From: Myxococcales bacterium
GTDB taxonomy: Bacteria > Myxococcota_A > Polyangia > Polyangiales > Polyangiaceae
Assembly: GCA_025355005.1 (NCBI GenBank)
Contig: JANXLV010000119.1
Span: forward strand, 1-38,493
Direction of reading: 5' to 3'
Length of the DNA stretch: 38,493 nt
The position numbers and the translations under genes are program-made. Positions 31,250 to 38,493 of the stretch are shown here, piece by piece; position 1 is the stretch's first letter, and every line of letters starts with the position of its first letter. The notes under the pieces were generated by a model. The model worked only from the letters and a program-made list of their open reading frames with translations. It was not told where the DNA came from and did not search any database.

Positions 31250-32101
31250 ATGGAGCTCGGGCCGGCCTACCTGGCGATCTTCGGCGTCGGAACGACGCTG
31301 GTCATGCTCGTGGCCTTCACGCTCATGCAGCGCCTGCTCTACAAGCATCCGCTGAGCCACGATCTGAACGGCGCAAACGTGGCGCGCCGCCTGAAGCGCG
31401 TGGGTCAGGTGTTTGCGGTGTTCATGGTGTCGGCCGCGGTCGTGAAGAACGGCGTCACGGGCGACATCGAACGCGACGTCATCTGGGTCACGGCGTTCGG
31501 GTTCACGGCGATCGCGCTCGTCGGTGTCACCGGTCGGCTCGGCGTGCAGCTCTTGCTCTCCTCGCGGTTGCCTGCGGAGCTGGAGCGCGGAAATGTCGCG
31601 GCCGGGGTCGCGTCTGCTGCGAACTACGTGGCCACGGGAATCGTCACTGCGCACGCCATCGGCGGAAACGACCTGCACGGGCTCGGCGTGTCCCTCGTGT
31701 TCTTCGTGCTCTCCCAGTTCACGCTGCACGTCTTCACGCTGCTCTTCCGCATGCTCACCACGTACGACGACGCAGAGCAGATCGCAGGCGAAAACCTCGC
31801 AGCGGCGCTCTCGTATGCGGGGCTCGTCATCGCCGTTGCGCTGGTCGTCGCGCATGCCGTCGAAGGTGAGTTCGTCGGCTGGGATGCGTCCGTGCGCGGC
31901 TACGGCAAGGCGCTCGTGGCGCTGGTCGCGTTCTATCCGGTGCGCCAGATCTTCGTGCAGATGGTGCTGCTCCGTGCGCCGTTCGCGCTGCGTGGCGGGC
32001 GGCTGGATGTCGCGGTGGGCGCGGAGCGCAACGCCGGCATGGGCGCGCTCGAGGCCGCCACGTACGTGTCCACTGCGCTGGCAATCACGCAGCTGGGGTG
32101 A
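31250..32101 (+). CDS. DUF350 membrane protein (YjfL-like)
   Basis: A 283-residue polytopic inner-membrane protein made of two DUF350-like halves (about 1-135 and 145-283), each with about four hydrophobic helices. Examples are PAYLAIFGVGTTLVMLVAFTL and VNGVT-type loops (VFMVSAAVVKNGVTGD). Function is unknown. In E. coli and others DUF350 proteins are encoded with a glutathionylspermidine-synthase-like ATP-grasp protein, and here that gene follows with a GTGA overlap. A membrane platform or transporter for the ligase product is plausible. Confidence 0.82.
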   Translation: MELGPAYLAIFGVGTTLVMLVAFTLMQRLLYKHPLSHDLNGANVARRLKRVGQVFAVFMVSAAVVKNGVTGDIERDVIWVTAFGFTAIALVGVTGRLGVQLLLSSRLPAELERGNVAAGVASAANYVATGIVTAHAIGGNDLHGLGVSLVFFVLSQFTLHVFTLLFRMLTTYDDAEQIAGENLAAALSYAGLVIAVALVVAHAVEGEFVGWDASVRGYGKALVALVAFYPVRQIFVQMVLLRAPFALRGGRLDVAVGAERNAGMGALEAATYVSTALAITQLG

Positions 32102-33417
32102 ACGATGACGGGCCTTCCAACGCGCAGCCGCACGCGCTTTCCATGACGTCATACGACGCGTTCGCGCACGAGATCATGCGCGACGGCATCATCACCGATC
32201 CGTGGCTCGACGGCGCACCGCGCTTCCGCGAGGAGCCCATCATCCTGTCCGCGAAGGAGTACGCCGCGCTCACGACGGCCGCGGAGCGACTGGGCGGCGT
32301 GTACAACGAGCTGTGCACGATCGTCCGCGAATCCCCGGATTTGCTCGACTCCTTCTTCGCGATGACGCCGTGGCAGAAGGCGATGTGGGGCGCGTCGCAG
32401 CCGCTGTGGCACGGCCTTGCGCGCGCGGATCTGTTCCTCACGGAAGACGGCATCGCGACCGCGGAGCTGAACTGCGACACACCCACTGGCGAGGCAGAGG
32501 CCATCGTGCTTGGTCGCATCGCGAAGGCCGCGCGCTCGAGCGATACAGAGCTCCACGATCCGAACGCGGAGCTCGGTGCCCGGTTTCTCGCGATGACGGA
32601 CGCCCTCGCGGCGCGCGAGCTCTGCGCGGCATTCGGGGACAAGGTCGGGGACGCGAAGCCGCGTCGCACCATCGGTCTCGTCTACCCCACGGAGTTCACG
32701 GAGGACCTGTCGCTGGTCCGGCTCTACAAGCGCTGGTTCGAGTCGCGCGGCGATCGCGTCCTGCTCGGCTCGCCGTTCAATCTCACGCGCGGCGAGGGCG
32801 GCTCGCTCCGCCTGTTCGAAACGCCCATCGACGTGATGGTGCGCCACTACAAGACGGACTGGTGGGGCGAGCGAGTGTCTGCCTGGGACGACGAAGATCT
32901 CGCGGACGCAGAGCCGCTTGGCGGTCCGCTCGGCGCAACCCTCGAGGCGCAGCTCGAGCGGCGCGTGTCCGTCGTGAACCCGTTCGGCGCCGTATTGCCG
33001 CAGAACAAGCGAAGCATGGCCTTCATGTGGGAGCACATCCACCGCTTCTCCAGCGAATCCGTCGCTGTGATCGAGAGGCACGTGCCCATCACATCACGCT
33101 GCGAGTCGATGCATGGGGAGCAGCTCCGCGCCCAGAAGGACGCGTGGGTGTTGAAGAGCGACTACGGCGCCGAGGGCGACGAGGTGACCGTGGGCCGCGT
33201 GACGGACCCGGCGGAATGGGCCGCATCGCTGGAGCACGCGCGCAAGGGGCACTGGATCGCGCAGCGCTACTTCTCCGCGAACACGGATGCTGCAGGCAAC
33301 GCGACGAACTACGGCGTGTACCTGGTGGCAGGCCGCGCTGCGGGCATCTACGCGCGCGTGCAAGAAGGCCCCACCGACGCAAGCGCGCTCAGCGTACCGG
33401 TGCTGGTTCGCGCGTAA
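32098..33417 (+). CDS. Glutathionylspermidine-synthase-like ATP-grasp ligase (YjfC/YgiC-like)
   Basis: Predicted carboxylate-amine/thiol ligase of the circularly permuted ATP-grasp fold, 439 residues. Family marks: FLTEDGIATAELNCDTPTGEAEA (ligand/metal site), AWVLKSDYGAEGDEVTVG (the ATP-binding Lys and glycine loop; the classical GREG is GAEG here), and TNYGVYLVAGRAAGIYARVQEGPT near the end. It has no CHAP amidase domain, so it is a stand-alone ligase. Such proteins probably ligate a peptide or amine to an amino-acid or glutathione-like acceptor; the substrate is unknown. GTG 32098 overlaps the DUF350 stop (GTGA); ATG 32143 is an alternative. Confidence 0.86.
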   Translation: MNDDGPSNAQPHALSMTSYDAFAHEIMRDGIITDPWLDGAPRFREEPIILSAKEYAALTTAAERLGGVYNELCTIVRESPDLLDSFFAMTPWQKAMWGASQPLWHGLARADLFLTEDGIATAELNCDTPTGEAEAIVLGRIAKAARSSDTELHDPNAELGARFLAMTDALAARELCAAFGDKVGDAKPRRTIGLVYPTEFTEDLSLVRLYKRWFESRGDRVLLGSPFNLTRGEGGSLRLFETPIDVMVRHYKTDWWGERVSAWDDEDLADAEPLGGPLGATLEAQLERRVSVVNPFGAVLPQNKRSMAFMWEHIHRFSSESVAVIERHVPITSRCESMHGEQLRAQKDAWVLKSDYGAEGDEVTVGRVTDPAEWAASLEHARKGHWIAQRYFSANTDAAGNATNYGVYLVAGRAAGIYARVQEGPTDASALSVPVLVRA

Positions 33418-33506
33418 GCGAGGAGTAGCGGCCCGTTCTCGACCCTGGTATCGCCTCGGCCACGCTGTTTTCGCGCACCACCCTCGACGTGTCGTTCGCG
33501 TGGCGG

Positions 33507-33512
33507 TAGGAC
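33507..33512 (+). promoter_or_regulatory. -10-like element, leaderless layout (aldo/keto reductase)
   Basis: TAGGAC lies 6 nt before ATG 33519. A weak -35-like TCGACG is 17 bp upstream at 33484-33489. Confidence 0.35.
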
Positions 33513-33518
33513 GGGCGG

Positions 33519-34604
33519 ATGTCGCTCGCTCACTACGTCACCCTCGGTCACTCTGGTCTTCGTGTCAGCCCGCTCTGCCTCGGGGCGATGACGTTCGGCA
33601 AGGAATGGGGATGGGGCTCGGAGCCCGAAGAGGCGAAGCGCATCATGGATGCCTTCATCGATCGCGGCGGCAACTTCATCGACACCGCGAACGGCTACAC
33701 GAAGGGCCACTCCGAGGTCATCATCGGCGAGCACCTCGGACGTGACCGCAAGAAGCGCGACCGCGTCGTCATCGCGACCAAGTTCGTTACCAACATGTTC
33801 ATGGGCGATCCGAACGGCGGAGGTTCGAACCGCAAGGCCATCATCAGCCAGTGCGAGGAGTCGCTGCGCCGCCTCCAGACCGACTACATCGATCTCTACT
33901 GGCTCCACGCGTGGGACAAGACCACGCCGATCGAGGAGACGATGCGCGCGCTCGACACGCTCGTGGAGCAGGGCAAGGTCCGCTACCTGGGCTTCAGCGA
34001 CACGCCTGCGTGGAAGGTGGCGCAGGCACAGACCATGGCGCTCTTGCGGGGATGGTCTCCGCTCATCGCGCTGCAGATCGAGTACTCGCTCTTGCAGCGC
34101 ACGGTGGAGGGGGAGCTCGTGCCCATGGCGCAGGAGCTCGGTCTGGGTATCACGCCCTGGGGACCCCTGCGCGGCGGCGCGCTCTCCGGCAAGTACAAGC
34201 GCGCGGAGAAGGGCAAGCACGAGGCGGGGCGCGGCGCGCGCGTGACGACCTTCCTGGACGATCGCACCTTCGACCTGCTCGACATCATGGAGGCCATCGC
34301 GAAGGAGCTCGAGACGACGGTCCCGCGCGTCGCACTCTCGTGGCTACAGAACCGGCCTGGCGTGACGTCCACGATCATCGGCGCGCGCACGCTCGAGCAG
34401 CTCGACGACAACGTGGGCGCGCTGGACGTGAAGCTCACGGCCGCGCACGTCGCGTCGCTCGACAAGGCGAGCACGCCCGCGCTCCCGTTCCCCGTCGACA
34501 TGCTCTCCATGGTCCCTGCGTTCGCGTACGGCGGCACGACCATCAACGGCCAGCAGGGAAAGGCGTGGGCGATGGCACCGCAGAACGAAAAGGAGCGCTT
34601 CTGA
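33519..34604 (+). CDS. Aldo/keto reductase
   Basis: NADPH-dependent oxidoreductase with a TIM-barrel fold, 361 residues. The catalytic tetrad is complete: D55 (FIDTANGY), Y60, K88 (VIATKF) and H130 (LYWLHAWD). The C-terminal TSTIIGARTLEQLDDNVGALD is the cofactor-binding signature. It resembles the YajO/IolS-type group. It follows the ATP-grasp gene by 100 bp with its own apparent promoter, so it is probably separate from the island. The substrate is not predictable. Confidence 0.93.
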   Translation: MSLAHYVTLGHSGLRVSPLCLGAMTFGKEWGWGSEPEEAKRIMDAFIDRGGNFIDTANGYTKGHSEVIIGEHLGRDRKKRDRVVIATKFVTNMFMGDPNGGGSNRKAIISQCEESLRRLQTDYIDLYWLHAWDKTTPIEETMRALDTLVEQGKVRYLGFSDTPAWKVAQAQTMALLRGWSPLIALQIEYSLLQRTVEGELVPMAQELGLGITPWGPLRGGALSGKYKRAEKGKHEAGRGARVTTFLDDRTFDLLDIMEAIAKELETTVPRVALSWLQNRPGVTSTIIGARTLEQLDDNVGALDVKLTAAHVASLDKASTPALPFPVDMLSMVPAFAYGGTTINGQQGKAWAMAPQNEKERF

Positions 34605-34633
34605 GCCGACTACCCACGCGGGCTGACGGCGGC

Positions 34634-34639
34634 TACAAT
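34634..34639 (+). promoter_or_regulatory. -10 element, leaderless layout (34647 gene)
   Basis: TACAAT lies exactly 7 nt (GCGAGCC) before ATG 34647. The upstream in-frame ATG 34638 is inside the hexamer, so it is unlikely to be the start. Confidence 0.5.
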
Positions 34640-34646
34640 GCGAGCC

Positions 34647-35315
34647 ATGATGACGAGGAAGAGGGTGGGGCGTCTTCTCTGGATCTTCGGGCTGCCCATC
34701 TTCGCGGTGGCCGCAAGCGGCGAGCCATTCGCGGGGGATGCTCTCGCCGAGTCACCGCCCGTGACGCCGATGGCGGTCGTTCACCCCATCGATACGTTGA
34801 CCGCGCAGCAGCGGAAGCTCTCGCTCGGACTCACGGTCGACCGGCGCGCGAAGCTCGATGCGGCGGCGCGCGATCTCGCGGCACGGGTGGACCGACCGCC
34901 GACGCGCACCGTCCGCGCGAAGACGCCGCTCGAGCACGCGCGCGACGTGGCGGCCTCGCCGAACTATGCGATCCTCGGATCGTTGGCCGACGGAGACATC
35001 GAAGCGCTCGCGTTCATCGTGCTGATGGAGGCGGCGAAGGCCACGCAGGACGATCTGGCGAGCATCATGGCCGCCGTGAAGGCCATCAACAACAAGAAGC
35101 AGAAGCAACGCCAGCTGATCGATCAGGCACGAGCTCACGCCGATGCTCTCGGCCCCGACGCGGGCAAGGACGACTCCCTCAAGGAGCTCTCCGCCGACCA
35201 GATGGCGCGGATGGAGATGTACCTGAGCCGTGAGGCCAAGCTCGAGGAAGCGATCTCCAACGTCCTGCACAAGATGAGCGACACGCAGAATGGCATCATC
35301 GGAAACATGAAGTAG
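34647..35315 (+). CDS. Secreted helical protein of unknown function
   Basis: A 222-residue predicted exported protein. It has an N-terminal signal peptide (MMTRKRVGRLLWIFGLPIFAVAASGEPFA) with no lipobox, then a Pro/Thr/Arg-rich region. From about residue 105 on it is almost entirely helical, with a hydrophobic helix EALAFIVLMEAAKATQDDLASIMAAVKAINNKKQKQRQLI and a coiled-coil-like tail (REAKLEEAISNVLHKMSDTQNGI). The layout recalls secretion-system translocator or filament proteins, but I do not recognise a family. ATG 34647 is chosen because the -10-like TACAAT overlaps the earlier ATG. It is convergent with the response regulator, 4 bp apart. Confidence 0.7.
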   Translation: MMTRKRVGRLLWIFGLPIFAVAASGEPFAGDALAESPPVTPMAVVHPIDTLTAQQRKLSLGLTVDRRAKLDAAARDLAARVDRPPTRTVRAKTPLEHARDVAASPNYAILGSLADGDIEALAFIVLMEAAKATQDDLASIMAAVKAINNKKQKQRQLIDQARAHADALGPDAGKDDSLKELSADQMARMEMYLSREAKLEEAISNVLHKMSDTQNGIIGNMK

Positions 35316-35319
35316 ACGG

Positions 35320-36135
35320 TCACGCTCGGGGCGGCGACTCGGTTGCTGGCCGTACCTCATCGAGCACCGCGCGCACCGCTGCTGCGACTGCAGTTCCGGA
35401 GAACGGTTTTTCCAGGACCGCGAAGGTCGGGACGGCGGCGGTGCGGAGCGCCGCGTGGCCACTGCCCGTGGCAAACAGCACCCGCAGCCGCGGACGCACG
35501 CGTGTGAGGGAGCTCGCGAGCTCTGGCCCCGACACGCCCGGCATCATGACGTCCGTGAGAAGCAGGTGGATCTCGCCAGGATGTGCGGCTGCCGCTGCGA
35601 GCGCGGCGGGTCCACCGTCTGCGACCAGCACCTGATATCCGAGCCGCGCAAGGAATCGGCAGACGACGCGCCGAACGCCGCTGTCGTCGTCGACCACGAG
35701 GATGGTCTCGGTGCCGCCAACCTCCGAGCGATGCGCCGGCGGAGGCAAGGAGGGGGCTGGTGGTCGCGGTGTCGATGCTACACGCTGTGACACGGGCGTA
35801 GGCGCAGCGCGCCCGAACGCGACGACGCCCATGTTGCCGAGGAACCCGAAGCATGCTCGTACGTGCTCTGGTTCGAGCCCGGCGCCCTCTGCGATCTCGA
35901 GGATGGAGGAGCTTCCGTCAACACCAGAAATCAGGGTCATGATCAGCGGATCGACGACGCCCGCGAGGAGCCCGTCATCGAGCACCAGCGGCACGTCCGT
36001 CACCTGCACGTGTCTCACCGACAGGGTCTCCCGTCCCCCATCCGGCACCGGCCTCACGCCCGAAGTTTTCTCCCGATACGGCGCCTCATCCGGCCTCGCC
36101 GGCTTGGGTCGGGCGTCGTGCCCTCGCTCTGTCAT
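35320..36135 (-). CDS. Response regulator with N-terminal winged-helix/PqqD-like domain
   Basis: A 271-residue protein of reversed architecture. Residues ~40-110 form a small domain (SGVDGSSSILEIAEGAGLEP followed by EHVRACFGFLGNMGVVAFG) like a PqqD/winged-helix module. A Pro-rich linker follows, then a C-terminal receiver domain (about 140-265). Phosphoacceptor D195 (LLLTDVMMPG), acidic pocket 149-151 (VVDDDSG), T223 (FATGSG) and K243 (VLEKPF) are all present, so phosphorylation is expected. It has no separate output domain and no adjacent histidine kinase. ATG 36135 is preferred to GTG 36150, although its purine-rich SD (GGAAGGAG) is only 2 nt away. Confidence 0.82.
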   Translation of the reverse strand: MTERGHDARPKPARPDEAPYREKTSGVRPVPDGGRETLSVRHVQVTDVPLVLDDGLLAGVVDPLIMTLISGVDGSSSILEIAEGAGLEPEHVRACFGFLGNMGVVAFGRAAPTPVSQRVASTPRPPAPSLPPPAHRSEVGGTETILVVDDDSGVRRVVCRFLARLGYQVLVADGGPAALAAAAAHPGEIHLLLTDVMMPGVSGPELASSLTRVRPRLRVLFATGSGHAALRTAAVPTFAVLEKPFSGTAVAAAVRAVLDEVRPATESPPRA

Positions 36136-36263
36136 TGCTCCTTCCCCCACTCCACGTTGTCGTGTCTCTCGAGCATCAATGCCGGCTCCAACGCACGCTG
36201 CATGCCATCATCGAATTCCCAGAATTTCATGGTCTCACCGCATTCGGGGGAGGCCTGTTCGGG

Positions 36264-36296
36264 CCAGATTGTCCCTCCTGCGTCCAATCTGGACGC
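36264..36296. promoter_or_regulatory. Two overlapping, mutually exclusive dyads
   Basis: CCAGATTG (36264-36271) pairs with CAATCTGG (36285-36292). GCGTCC (36280-36285) pairs with GGACGC (36291-36296). They share bases, so only one can form in RNA. They lie in the 233-bp gap between the divergent response-regulator and ferritin-like genes: in the regulator's possible leader, or upstream of the ferritin-like promoter as an operator. Confidence 0.45.
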
Positions 36297-36356
36297 GGGT
36301 GGTTCTCGACGAACTGATTCGACCGGCAGAGGGCGCGGCAGAGGGCTGAGGGGCGG

Positions 36357-36362
36357 TAGGCT
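36357..36362 (+). promoter_or_regulatory. -10-like element, leaderless layout (ferritin-like gene)
   Basis: TAGGCT lies 6 nt before ATG 36369. It is the same hexamer as before the 12874 gene. Confidence 0.4.
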
Positions 36363-36368
36363 CGTGCG

Positions 36369-37580
36369 ATGTCGTTCTCCGCTCACGTCCGTGCGCAGCT
36401 GCTCCTGGCAGTCACCTCCACCATGGCTGCCTGCAACAAGCAGCCGGCCCCAGCCGATGCGGCCGTATCGTCCCCCGTGCCTGCGGCGACCACCGCGGAG
36501 CCGAGCGCGCCTTCCGCGAACACGCCCCCTGCGGAGACCGGGCGGCCCGAGCAACATGATGCAAGCCCCGGTGACGCAGGCACGAAGCCAGCGAGCAAAG
36601 CGTTCGTCTGCCCCCAGTACGCGACGCCCGATCACATGTGCGTCGCGCCGCGGACGCCTCCGCCGTCGGGAGACATGCGCGGCGTCCAGGAGGTGGGCAC
36701 GTTCTCGGAGTACGACGCGAACGGCTGCTATGCGGCGAGCGCCCTCATAGGCACGTGCACGGGCGTCAAGACCGCCGCGGGGCCGGTGCGTGCCGGCGGC
36801 AAGTGCTGTTACGAGGTGTGTCGCGTGCCGGTTCCGTGCGGCCGTCCGATCGTTGTCGACGGGTGTCCACGGCTTGCCGATCTACAGGCACGCGATGACT
36901 GGAGCGGGCCCTCGTTCGTGCTCGATGCGGACAGCGCGGTTCGCCAGCGCGCCGCGGACGCGTGGATCTCCGATGCACGCATGGAGCACGCGTCGGTGGC
37001 GGCGTTCGCGCGGCTGTCACTGGAGCTCATGGCGGTGGGCGCACCAAGCGCGCTGGTGGAGGACGCGCATCGGGCCGCACTTCAGGAGATCGACCACGCG
37101 CGCACGTGCTTTGCGATCGCTGCGGAGCTCTCGGGCGGCGAAACCGTCGGGCCTGCGCCGCTCCCGATGGATGGCGTTCGCCTGCGGAGCGACCTGCGCG
37201 AGATCGCGCTCGAGACCGCAACGGAGTCGTGCGTGGGCGAGACCGTAGCGGCCCTCGCGCTTGCTCGCGCCTCGGAGTCGTGCGCCTCGGAGCCATTGCG
37301 GGCGCGGCTCGCTGCAATGGCCGAGGAGGAGCTCTCGCATGCGGCGCTTGGCTTCCGGCTCGTCGCGTGGTCGATCGCGCAGCTCGGGCCACGCGTGGGT
37401 GAAGAGATCTTGGAGCGGCTTCGCGTGTCGGTGCATGATGCACCCATCTCCTCCGCGGACGGAGGCGCGGACGCGTGGCGTGGGCTCGGGCGCCTGACGC
37501 GCGAGGACCTCCGGGCGGTGGAGCATGATGCGCGTGGGATCGTTGCCGCGGCGGAGAAGCAGCTGCGCTACGTGGGATAG
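36369..37580 (+). CDS. Ferritin-like-domain lipoprotein
   Basis: A 403-residue predicted lipoprotein. The signal peptide ends TMAAC (Cys22). An Ala/Pro/Thr linker to ~75 is followed by a Cys-rich region (75-170; DANGCYAASALIGTCTG, GGKCCYEVCRVPVPCGRP) and a four-helix ferritin-like domain (about 195-400). Candidate di-iron ligands are E in MEHASVAAF, E-x2-H in EIDHART, E in ESCVGETVA and E-x2-H in EEELSHAALGF, a full carboxylate/histidine set. It could bind or oxidise iron at the cell envelope. It overlaps the convergent oxyR by 13 bp, which suggests a link to peroxide/iron stress but not co-transcription. Confidence 0.82.
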   Translation: MSFSAHVRAQLLLAVTSTMAACNKQPAPADAAVSSPVPAATTAEPSAPSANTPPAETGRPEQHDASPGDAGTKPASKAFVCPQYATPDHMCVAPRTPPPSGDMRGVQEVGTFSEYDANGCYAASALIGTCTGVKTAAGPVRAGGKCCYEVCRVPVPCGRPIVVDGCPRLADLQARDDWSGPSFVLDADSAVRQRAADAWISDARMEHASVAAFARLSLELMAVGAPSALVEDAHRAALQEIDHARTCFAIAAELSGGETVGPAPLPMDGVRLRSDLREIALETATESCVGETVAALALARASESCASEPLRARLAAMAEEELSHAALGFRLVAWSIAQLGPRVGEEILERLRVSVHDAPISSADGGADAWRGLGRLTREDLRAVEHDARGIVAAAEKQLRYVG

Positions 37581-38476
37581 GCTTCGCGTAGCGCCGTCGC
37601 CACGGCTTCCAGTGTCGCCTCGACGGACGAGTGCTTTCGCCACACGAGCGCGATCGTCCTCTGTGCACCCGGGCCGCCGAGCGGCCGCACGTGAAGTCGC
37701 GCGCGCCGCGCCTCCGCTGCCACGGCGAGCGCGGGGATGAGCGTGATGCCTGCCCCTCCTGCCACCATCTGTACGAGCGTCGAGAGGCTCGTCGCGCGGA
37801 ACTCGCCCTCCCGCACGCGCGCCGTGCCGCAGGCCTCGAGCGCCTGGTCCCGGAAGCAGTGCCCTTCGTCGAGCAACAGGAGCTCCTCGCCACGGAGCTC
37901 GGCCTGTGCGACGGGCGCCTTCTTTCGTGCGAGCGAGTGTCCGCGCGGAGTCACCAGCATGAACGGATCCCTTGCGATCACCTGCTGCGCCACGTCGCCG
38001 ACGTCCGCTTCGAGCGCGACGATCGCGCCCTCGAGCTCGCCCTCACGCAACTTGCGCATGAGCACTGCGGTCTTGTCCTCGACCCAGGCGATGCGGAGGC
38101 GCGGCAGCTTCCTGCGCAAGTGCGGCGCGGTCGTCGGGAGCAAGTAGGGGGAGATCGTCGGGATGACCCCGAGGCGAATCGTGCCGGAGAGCGGGTCGCT
38201 GATTCGCTGGGTTGCTTGCACGATCTCGTCCGCCTCGAGGAGCACACGGCGCGCCCGGCCGACGACATCGCGGCCGGCCGCGGTGATGAGCACGCTCTTC
38301 TTGCTCCTCTCGAAGAGGCGCGTGCCCAGCGCGTCCTCCACCTGCGCGAGCTGCGCGCTCAGGGTAGGTTGAGATACGTGGCAACGCCCAGCCGCACGAC
38401 GAAACGAGAGCTCGTCAGCGACTGCGACCACGTACTGCAGCTGCCGAAGCGTGAAGGGATGGGGTCCGGCGCTCAT
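37568..38476 (-). CDS. oxyR: OxyR-type hydrogen-peroxide-sensing LysR regulator
   Basis: A 302-residue LysR-family activator. The N-terminal helix-turn-helix is LSFRRAAGRCHVSQPTLSAQLAQVEDALGTRLFERSKK. The effector domain keeps both redox cysteines at the OxyR spacing: C207 and C216 in LLLLDEGHCFRDQALEACG, equivalent to E. coli C199/C208. It should therefore form a disulfide with peroxide and activate antioxidant genes. An SD AGGAGA lies 7 nt before ATG 38476. The divergent upstream target, often katG or ahpC, would lie beyond the right edge. Confidence 0.92.
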   Translation of the reverse strand: MSAGPHPFTLRQLQYVVAVADELSFRRAAGRCHVSQPTLSAQLAQVEDALGTRLFERSKKSVLITAAGRDVVGRARRVLLEADEIVQATQRISDPLSGTIRLGVIPTISPYLLPTTAPHLRRKLPRLRIAWVEDKTAVLMRKLREGELEGAIVALEADVGDVAQQVIARDPFMLVTPRGHSLARKKAPVAQAELRGEELLLLDEGHCFRDQALEACGTARVREGEFRATSLSTLVQMVAGGAGITLIPALAVAAEARRARLHVRPLGGPGAQRTIALVWRKHSSVEATLEAVATALREAYPT

Positions 38477-38493
38477 CGCGGTCTCCTCTGCAT

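Noticed and set aside
32149..33081. 310-codon minus-strand frame
   Set aside because: It is antisense to the ATP-grasp ligase, Arg/His/Val-rich without motifs.

Overview
The window is 38.5 kb of GC-rich, gene-dense chromosome. It most resembles a myxobacterium (Myxococcota, probably a Polyangiales-like lineage). This is inferred from content: many secreted lipoproteins with Gly/Asp/Pro linkers (VWA, RCC1-repeat, Cys-rich and ferritin-like), a bacterial acyl-CoA-binding protein, an RNase E with a huge insertion in its S1 domain, an ECF-type sigma factor paired with a FecR protein, a stand-alone response regulator and a type IV prepilin peptidase. I see no insertion sequence, prophage, integrase or CRISPR array. 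The region looks like ordinary chromosome, with a high share of lineage-specific genes.

Layout. 1-1822 (-): ABC exporter, with the ATPase cut by the left edge. 1994-4759 (+): HEAT-repeat protein with a possible HEPN-like tail. 4831-6687: two convergent lipoprotein genes sharing a bidirectional hairpin. 7267-9917 (+): RNase E/G and a PilZ protein. 9989-11490 (+): RCC1-repeat lipoprotein broken by a one-base frameshift. 11556-11642 (+): tRNA-Ser(CGA). 11654-14144: TlpA-like lipoprotein, histone-H1-like protein, an orphan gene, a strong inverted-repeat element and ACBP. 14214-21162 (-): a same-strand run of DUF4173-like membrane protein, acyl-CoA ligase, beta-barrel-like protein, sigma factor, FecR/TPR protein and Cys-rich lipoprotein. 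21270-25542: acyl-CoA-dehydrogenase-fold monooxygenase, ThiD, lipoprotein, YciO/Sua5 family protein and prepilin peptidase. 25562-28349: LysR regulator, HAD-like protein, KptA/Tpt1 and a 2OG-Fe(II) oxygenase. 28355-33417: a five-gene divergent island. 33519-38476: aldo/keto reductase, secreted helical protein, response regulator, ferritin-like lipoprotein and OxyR.

How genes may work together. The most system-like locus is 28355-33417. Three tightly coupled minus-strand genes (a 2OG-oxygenase-like protein, a membrane-anchored orphan and a soluble orphan) face a DUF350 membrane protein and a glutathionylspermidine-synthase-like ATP-grasp ligase across only 32 bp. The last two correspond to the known DUF350/ATP-grasp pairing (E. 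coli YjfL/YjfC type); the first three would be an undescribed extension. A second module joins an ECF-type sigma factor, a FecR protein and a Cys-rich lipoprotein to acyl-CoA metabolism genes.

A window-wide signal is the promoter layout. Many genes that begin a transcription unit carry a -10-like TAnnnT hexamer only 6-8 nt before the start codon. This predicts widespread leaderless mRNAs. Genes inside operons instead have overlapping start/stop codons or Shine-Dalgarno sites.
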